A stretch of DNA of 46,061 nt from positions 1 through 46,061 of the forward strand of contig JARBUO010000065.1 of assembly GCA_029239605.1 (NCBI GenBank), given 5' to 3'. This stretch comes from Bacillota bacterium (GTDB taxonomy: Bacteria > Bacillota > Clostridia > Peptostreptococcales > Anaerovoracaceae). Positions 41,539-46,061 of this stretch are shown one piece after another (positions within the stretch are counted from its first letter, which is position 1; every line of letters starts with the position of its first letter). Made by a program: the position numbers and the translations under genes. The notes beneath the pieces were generated by a model. That model ran no database searches, was not told the origin of the DNA, and worked only from the letters and a program-made list of their open reading frames with translations.

Positions 41539-41937
41539 TCAGCAAATTCCATGGGGCCGAGGGCCAAAGCCCAAGATACCAAAATCAATATATGCCTGCC
41601 CAGTTCCCTCACCCGCCTGAACAAATACGGACAATGCGCGTCCGGGTACATCATAAGTTTGTGTGAAGACTTCTCCCGGCTGCAGCGTAAAGGAACCTAA
41701 ACTAAAGATGAGCTCTTCGTTTTCACGGTCTTGAATCAGCGGGGAAAAGGTAGCCGGTACGGTACTTCCCCGTCTGCTGGCAGCATATAGGCGGATGGTG
41801 TAATATGCTGCAATATCAAAGCCTGCCAAATTTTCGTTGAGTCGAACAGTTTCGCCTGCAGGGATGGTTTCAGCACCCGGCTGCGTTCGGAAAACGAGCC
41901 AGGTTTGAGGGCCATAGCGGGTATCGTGATCCTGCAT
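41539..41937 (-). CDS. hypothetical protein, 132 residues
   Basis: Not recognised. No signal peptide or membrane helix. It reads as a beta-sandwich: TWLVFRTQPGAETIPAGETV, FDIAAYYTIRLYAASRRGST, LGSFTLQPGEVFTQTYDVPG, ALSVFVQAGEGTGQAYIDFG, in which alternating hydrophobic residues suggest strands. It ends in FGPRPHGIC. This resembles small clostridial spore- or surface-associated beta proteins but without a decisive motif. ATG at 41937 is six bases after GGAAGG; an ATG at 41943 is the alternative. It is monocistronic and divergent from the PadR gene. Confidence 0.65.
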   Translation of the reverse strand: MQDHDTRYGPQTWLVFRTQPGAETIPAGETVRLNENLAGFDIAAYYTIRLYAASRRGSTVPATFSPLIQDRENEELIFSLGSFTLQPGEVFTQTYDVPGRALSVFVQAGEGTGQAYIDFGILGFGPRPHGIC

Positions 41938-41968
41938 GATCATCCTTCCTTTCTTTGAGGCATTATAT

Positions 41969-42061
41969 TCTATGACATTTCACGATGGTTGGTTCTTTTC
42001 TGAGTCTCTATTGACATTTCCCACGATTATCTTACTCCGGGGTCTATTGACATTTCCCACG
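41969..42061 (+). repeat. three direct repeats upstream of the PadR gene
   Basis: TCTATTGACATTTCCCACG occurs perfectly at 42007-42025 and 42043-42061; a diverged third copy (TCTATGACATTTCACGAT) starts at 41969. Spacing is 38 and 36 bp. The last copy supplies the -35 box (TTGACA) of the PadR promoter. They may be regulator sites or the remnant of a mobile-element end with several terminal repeats. Confidence 0.85.
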
Positions 42062-42075
42062 GATTGTCATACTAT
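42047..42075 (+). promoter_or_regulatory. promoter of the padR-DUF2812 operon
   Basis: TTGACA (42047-42052) and TACTAT (42070-42075) are 17 bases apart. The -10 box and the predicted start (about 42082) lie inside the 38-bp palindrome, a layout expected for autorepression by the PadR protein. Confidence 0.7.
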
Positions 42076-42108
42076 TATGTTACGCGATATATCGCGTAAC
42101 ATAATAGT
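42071..42108. promoter_or_regulatory. 38-bp perfect palindrome, probable PadR operator
   Basis: The sequence from ACTATTATGTTACGCGATA is followed by its exact inverse complement, centred between 42089 and 42090. The core ATGT...ACAT matches the symmetry seen in PadR-family operators. It ends seven bases before the ribosome site and overlaps the -10 box. Confidence 0.85.
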
Positions 42109-42123
42109 TACCAGGAGGATTCT

Positions 42124-42453
42124 ATGCCATACACCAGCGGTCCCATGACTGAGGCTATGTTTTATGTTCTGCTTTCCTTGAGCCATCCGAACCATGGATA
42201 CCAGTTAATGAATGCCATCGCCCAAGTCTCAAAAGGGCGGATTCAGATGGGTCCCGGGACTTTATATGGGGTTCTTACAAGGCTGCAAAAGGATGGGCTC
42301 ATCACCATTGTCGAGGATGATGGGCGCAGGAAGATTTATGAAATGAATGACGTTGGCAGGGCTGCACTCAGGGAAGAATATAATCGGCTTCTTTCTATGG
42401 TGCAGGACGGTATTTCACTTAGGGGGGAGATGGATAATGAGAATGGCAAGTAG
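42124..42453 (+). CDS. PadR-family transcriptional repressor
   Basis: A 109-residue winged-helix protein of the short PadR type: MTEAMFYVLLSLSHPNHGYQ, GRIQMGPGTLYGVLTRLQKD and the wing GLITIVEDDGRRKIYEMND, followed by a C-terminal dimerisation helix (VGRAALREEYNRLLSMVQDG). Members usually repress their own operon and respond to small molecules or membrane stress. The perfect palindrome over its promoter is the likely operator. The last codons overlap the DUF2812 start by 17 bp, so the two proteins are coupled; this pairing recurs in Firmicutes. Ribosome site CAGGAGG precedes ATG. Confidence 0.9.
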   Translation: MPYTSGPMTEAMFYVLLSLSHPNHGYQLMNAIAQVSKGRIQMGPGTLYGVLTRLQKDGLITIVEDDGRRKIYEMNDVGRAALREEYNRLLSMVQDGISLRGEMDNENGK

Positions 42454-43726
42454 GAGTGTCAAGTCCGGCAAGTCCGGTATGACAGATAATGATGGCATGA
42501 AAAGTAAGCACGGCAGGACAGGTTGGACCGGCAAGACTGTAAGACGATTTATGCAGGATGATATTTGGAACATTGAAAGGAATGAATCCTGGTTTTCAGG
42601 CATGGCGGAGAGGGGCTTTCACCTGCGCCGTATCGGCAGGACTTTTGCACTTTTTGAAAAAGGAGAGCCGACGAAAACGAAATATCGAATTGATGTAATC
42701 AATACCGCTCCGGAGCCAGAACAACTGGAGCTTTACGAGGAATTCGGCTGGAAGCTTGTATGCAATATCAAAGAATTATATATATTTTCATCTCCGGAGA
42801 ACGCAGCATGCCCAGAACTTCATACGGATCCTGCAGAACAGAGTTTTACGCTGGAAACGATAGATAGAAAACTCAAATATCAAGTTATCTGGATCTCGTT
42901 TCTGATGATGATCTTTCTTAGCATGATGGCGGCCCTGTTTTTTCTGAACCAAACACCTACCCTTTCCTTAATGGAAGTAACGGGACTTCAGATACCGATT
43001 CTTTTGTTTGTGGAACTCTATGTTTCATATAGTGTAATCCGAAATTATGTCTCTCTCAGGCGGCTGAAAAGGACGCTTTCTGAAGGAAGGCCGATGAATC
43101 ATAAGGAAAGCTGGAGGATCCCCCGTCTGATTAATGGAACCATTAGCGTATTCTTTATTCTGACGGCATTCCTTACAATTTATTTGCCCATTGCGGAGAT
43201 TTTTCAAAGGGAGAATTACTCATTGCCTGAAAAAACCAACGATCTTCCGGTAATCCGTCTTATTGAAATAGAAAAGAGCACGGATCTAAGAAGACAAAAA
43301 GGACCCTTTGCAGATGGCGTTGACTTTTTAAACAGTGTCAATAAGGGTTGGTCACCCCTGGCCCCTGTTCAATATGAGATCAATGAGAATGGGGTCATCA
43401 AAGATCTATCGTGGGATGACGACAGCGGTCCTTATTCACCTAGTATTGAGACACAATACTACCAACTGCTCATGGCTGGCATGGCAGATAATTTAATCAG
43501 AGATCTTGAGAAAAAGTTTATCGATTCTTATGATCCTGAAATGACCGTTCGTAGAGAGGAAGCGGAAGGGTTCGATCAGTTGATCATAGCAGAATCAGGT
43601 ATTAGAAAACAAGTTTTTGCAGCCAGAGGAAAGGAAGTGGTTTACGTGAATTATTTTGGAAATGTTCAGTCACAGGAGCTCATTCGTCTGCTGCCACAGG
43701 CTTTTCGAATTCCAGCAGCGCCTTGA
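42437..43726 (+). CDS. DUF2812 membrane protein
   Basis: About 429 residues. After a basic, Ser/Lys/Gly-rich N-terminal tail comes the DUF2812 domain (NIERNESWFSGMAERGFHLR, FALFEKGEPTKTKYRIDVIN, QLELYEEFGWKLVCNIKELY) and then three to four membrane helices (VIWISFLMMIFLSMMAALFF, LQIPILLFVELYVSYSVI, ISVFFILTAFLTIYLPIAEI) with a C-terminal soluble domain of about 160 residues. The C-terminal domain, with paired acidic Asp/Ser segments, is probably extracytoplasmic. Start ATG 42437 has AGGGGGGAG seven bases upstream; the frame is open back to 42347 but no site supports that. DUF2812 partners of PadR are thought to be sensors; the function is not established. Its 3' end overlaps the opposing nfo gene by 47 bp. 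Confidence 0.82.
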   Translation: MRMASRSVKSGKSGMTDNDGMKSKHGRTGWTGKTVRRFMQDDIWNIERNESWFSGMAERGFHLRRIGRTFALFEKGEPTKTKYRIDVINTAPEPEQLELYEEFGWKLVCNIKELYIFSSPENAACPELHTDPAEQSFTLETIDRKLKYQVIWISFLMMIFLSMMAALFFLNQTPTLSLMEVTGLQIPILLFVELYVSYSVIRNYVSLRRLKRTLSEGRPMNHKESWRIPRLINGTISVFFILTAFLTIYLPIAEIFQRENYSLPEKTNDLPVIRLIEIEKSTDLRRQKGPFADGVDFLNSVNKGWSPLAPVQYEINENGVIKDLSWDDDSGPYSPSIETQYYQLLMAGMADNLIRDLEKKFIDSYDPEMTVRREEAEGFDQLIIAESGIRKQVFAARGKEVVYVNYFGNVQSQELIRLLPQAFRIPAAP

Positions 43727-44537
43727 TATAATCAAGTTCCTTTTTATGACCCTCATGATCCAGCGGGGTTTCAACATAAAAAGGAAGGCCTTTGATATTG
43801 GGATGGGTCATCATATTCATGATTGCCTCAATACCGATTTCGCCCTGCCCAAGGGGCAGATGCCTGTCCTTCCCCGACCCGAGGGGATACTTGCTGTCAT
43901 TGAGGTGGATTGTTTTTAGATACGCTAAACCGATTTGGGCGTCCATCTCTTCTAAAACCTGATCAAGAGAATTCTTAATATCGTAACCGGCAGAAAACAC
44001 GTGACATAAGTCCATACAGATCCCAAGTCTTTCGCTGTGCTCTGTCAGATCAATCAGTTCTTTCAGATGGCGAAACCGGAATCCTATCTCAGAGCCTTTA
44101 CCGGGCATGGTTTCAAGTAAAACTGTAATCCGCTCATTCCCTTCGATGGCCTGATTCAGAGCTGCTGCAATCTGCCTGATCCCGCTGGACTCACCTGAGC
44201 CGGTATGGCTTCCGGGATGAAGAACAAAATATTCTATTTTAAGTGCATCCATTCTTTTGATATCTTCTTTGATTACGCCGCTGCTAAACTCATAAACTTT
44301 ATGATTGGAACTGGCAAGGTTCATGGTATATGGGGCGTGGGCCTGCAGCGGGCCGAAACGGTATTCCTGTCTCATTCTTTGAAACTGGTCAATGTCCTTT
44401 TTGTTATATGCTCTGAAATTTGAGCCTCGCGGATTTCTGCTGAAAAACTGGAATGCATTTGCACCCATTTCGGCAGCGTCCTTTGCAGCCCGCGCGTAAC
44501 CCTTTGCTGTTGATAAATGTGGTCCTATTACAAGCAT
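43680..44537 (-). CDS. nfo: deoxyribonuclease IV (AP endonuclease family 2)
   Basis: A 285-residue TIM-barrel DNA-repair enzyme that incises DNA at abasic sites. Zinc-ligand motifs of the family are visible: IGPHLSTAKGYARAA, QAHAPYTMNLAS, VLHPGSHTGSG, LLETMPGKGSEIG, GICMDLCHVFSAGYD, HLNDSKYPLGSGKDRHLPLG and YVETPLD. Length is normal. The ribosome site AAAGGA lies before ATG. It would act after the nearby uracil-DNA glycosylase in base-excision repair. The C-terminal codons overlap the end of the DUF2812 gene tail-to-tail by 47 bp, with no room for a terminator between them. Confidence 0.93.
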   Translation of the reverse strand: MLVIGPHLSTAKGYARAAKDAAEMGANAFQFFSRNPRGSNFRAYNKKDIDQFQRMRQEYRFGPLQAHAPYTMNLASSNHKVYEFSSGVIKEDIKRMDALKIEYFVLHPGSHTGSGESSGIRQIAAALNQAIEGNERITVLLETMPGKGSEIGFRFRHLKELIDLTEHSERLGICMDLCHVFSAGYDIKNSLDQVLEEMDAQIGLAYLKTIHLNDSKYPLGSGKDRHLPLGQGEIGIEAIMNMMTHPNIKGLPFYVETPLDHEGHKKELDYIKALLEFEKPVAADE

Positions 44538-44778
44538 GGTATCCTTTCTGATCTTAGTGATTTCAGATTATTTTTTACTTTATAAAATTTTGATTCGAAA
44601 TTAGTTTTTTATCATTTGTCAATGCTTATACTCGATGGAGTGGAAATCTTAACTTTTTCGTAAGGATTGTTAAGCATTTTGTAACGCACTCTGATGGATT
44701 TCTTGGTAAAGTAAAAGAGAAGAACGGCAATGATAGGGAATCATCCGATGACAGACAAAAAGTGGAGAGTGAAACGAC

Positions 44779-46061
44779 ATGAAGTTCAGCAATAGAGATC
44801 ATTCTAATATGCATCCAGGGGAAATACGGAAGGATTCCACAGGCTACATGCCGGGGTTGGACGGGCTGAGAGCACTTGCGGTATTTGCCGTAATTGTATA
44901 TCATCTCGACCTGACCTGGGCTCCGGGAGGACTTTTAGGGGTAAGTCTTTTCTTTGTACTTTCCGGATATTTGATTACCAATATCCTGATGAAGCAATGG
45001 GAACGAACCGGAACGATTGATTTGAAAGATTTCTGGATTCGCCGTGCCCGGCGGCTGCTGCCGGCTCTCTTTGTCATGCTGACTGGTGTGATTCTTTGGG
45101 CCGCGTTTTTCTCCTCTGAACGTTTGGCTGATTTACTACAGGAGGTACTGGCAGCAGCTTTTTACACCAGCAACTGGTATTTAATCTTTCATCAGGTGTC
45201 ATATTTTGAAAGCTTTGGACCGCCTTCGCCGCTGGGGCACCTATGGTCTCTGGCGGTGGAAGAGCAATTCTATCTTTTGTGGCCGCTTCTTTTGGGATTG
45301 GGACTTCGCTGCATCAAACAGCGAAAATGGATTATAGGGGGAACAGTCGCCGCTGCATTGGTATCTGCCGCTGCAATGGCACTGATTTATATACCGGGAC
45401 ATGACCCCAGCCGGGTATATTATGGAACGGATACACGCGCTTTTGGTTTGCTTGTGGGTGCAGTGCTGGCCATGGTTTGGCCAAGCGGTCAGTCTGAGAA
45501 GCTGTCTGCGAAAAAGATGCTGGCGCTGGAAGCAACAGGAAGCATGGGGTTGTTGGTCGTCATCTTGATGATCGTTACTACAAATCAATATCAGACCTCT
45601 CTCTACCAGGGCGGGCTACTGCTTTTCTCGGTCGCAGCCGCTTGTGCTGTGGCTGCACTGGCCCACCCTGGAACCGGTTTAGGGAGGCTGCTTGGGTGGA
45701 GGCCGCTTCGCTGGCTAGGAGAATGTTCTTACGGAATTTATCTGTGGCATTATCCGGTCATCGTCCTGACCAGCCCGATCATAAATACGGAAGGCCCTGA
45801 CCTTTCGCTTCAATTAAAGCAAATTGCGCTGAGTATTTTTCTCGCAGTACTTTCCCGCTACCTTGTGGAAGACCCCATCCGTTACGGAAAGGGAATCAGG
45901 ATTTCCCTGTTTTCATCAGGCATAGGACCCATCAGAGAACGATTGGGAATCAGACAATCCCGTCCAGCTGGAAGACCGTTCTTATTGGGCGCAAAGGTAT
46001 CTGTAAGCGTTCTGCTGATCTGCATTGTGTTTTTGATGACAGCAAATGGAAGTGATGAGAT
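44779..46061 (+). CDS. acyltransferase-3 (OatA-like) membrane protein, 3' end outside window
   Basis: The frame is open from ATG 44779 to the window edge (427 codons). A hydrophilic start is followed by the acyltransferase-3 signature YMPGLDGLRALAVFAVIVYH, then about ten membrane helices, RRARRLLPALFV, the motif HLWSLAVEEQFYLLWPLLLG and CSYGIYLWHYPVIVL. Proteins of this family in Gram-positives (OatA type) add acetyl groups to peptidoglycan or other surface glycans, commonly with a C-terminal SGNH esterase domain that would lie beyond the edge. The ribosome site GGAGAG is moderate. No convincing promoter is seen in the 241-bp upstream gap; CTTAAC/GTTAAG form a small dyad at 44648-44674. Confidence 0.88.
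   Translation, partial: MKFSNRDHSNMHPGEIRKDSTGYMPGLDGLRALAVFAVIVYHLDLTWAPGGLLGVSLFFVLSGYLITNILMKQWERTGTIDLKDFWIRRARRLLPALFVMLTGVILWAAFFSSERLADLLQEVLAAAFYTSNWYLIFHQVSYFESFGPPSPLGHLWSLAVEEQFYLLWPLLLGLGLRCIKQRKWIIGGTVAAALVSAAAMALIYIPGHDPSRVYYGTDTRAFGLLVGAVLAMVWPSGQSEKLSAKKMLALEATGSMGLLVVILMIVTTNQYQTSLYQGGLLLFSVAAACAVAALAHPGTGLGRLLGWRPLRWLGECSYGIYLWHYPVIVLTSPIINTEGPDLSLQLKQIALSIFLAVLSRYLVEDPIRYGKGIRISLFSSGIGPIRERLGIRQSRPAGRPFLLGAKVSVSVLLICIVFLMTANGSDE

Noticed and set aside
41969-42061. CRISPR array
   Set aside because: Only three copies, one diverged, no cas genes, and the repeat contains a promoter -35 box.

Overview
The window looks like a chromosomal segment of a low-to-mid GC anaerobic Gram-positive bacterium, most likely class Clostridia. 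The grounds are strong AGGAGG-type ribosome-binding sites, two large S-layer (SLH) surface proteins, a sigma-54 activator with a -24/-12 promoter, a DUF362 iron-sulfur protein, a desulfoferrodoxin-like domain and M20/YfcC peptide-catabolism genes. No tRNA, rRNA, CRISPR array, phage module or transposase was seen.

Layout. 1-3678: 3' part of an SLH-anchored cyanophycinase-like (peptidase S51) surface protein. 3823-10859: a sigma-54 activator divergent from a three-gene catabolic cluster (amidohydrolase, YfcC/DcuC-type carrier, M20 dipeptidase); the -24/-12 promoter lies in front of the amidohydrolase, and a long hairpin leader precedes the carrier gene. 11115-15888: rifampicin-phosphotransferase-like protein overlapping a DUF4256 gene, then a sodium symporter. 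16214-19759: small hypothetical, GltD-like flavoprotein, alpha/beta hydrolase and an excisionase-type HTH protein with a consensus promoter. 20067-24527: DUF4085 protein, AraC regulator, NCS2 purine permease with a structured leader, EamA exporter. 24539-28294 (minus strand): an XRE regulator fused to a desulfoferrodoxin-like domain, then an operon of GIY-YIG-like protein, DUF6530-like protein and an AAA+/von Willebrand A fusion. 28698-29849: DUF362 ferredoxin-type protein behind a MerR-type 19-bp-spacer promoter. 30169-36665: orphan response regulator and a giant SLH/beta-helix surface protein broken by two frameshifts, one of them a perfect 19-bp tandem duplication. 36923-40665: SpoIIE-type phosphatase, mini-ferritin-like protein, 7TM diguanylate cyclase and a GGDEF remnant. 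40881-46061: uracil-DNA glycosylase-family protein, small hypothetical, PadR/DUF2812 pair with a 38-bp perfect palindrome, endonuclease IV, and the 5' part of an acyltransferase-3 gene running off the window.

How the genes may work together. The first 11 kb reads as a scavenging module for peptide-like or isopeptide-like material: a surface cyanophycinase-like hydrolase, a sigma-54-induced amidohydrolase, a carrier and a cytosolic dipeptidase (inference from adjacency). The best candidate for an under-described system is the minus-strand block 24539-28294, where a nuclease-like protein and a DUF6530-like protein are tightly coupled to a MoxR/CbbQ-type AAA+ ATPase fused to a MIDAS-containing vWA domain, next to a regulator that seems to carry a redox-iron sensor. 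Second is the interrupted surface protein, whose tandem duplication could act as a reversible switch.
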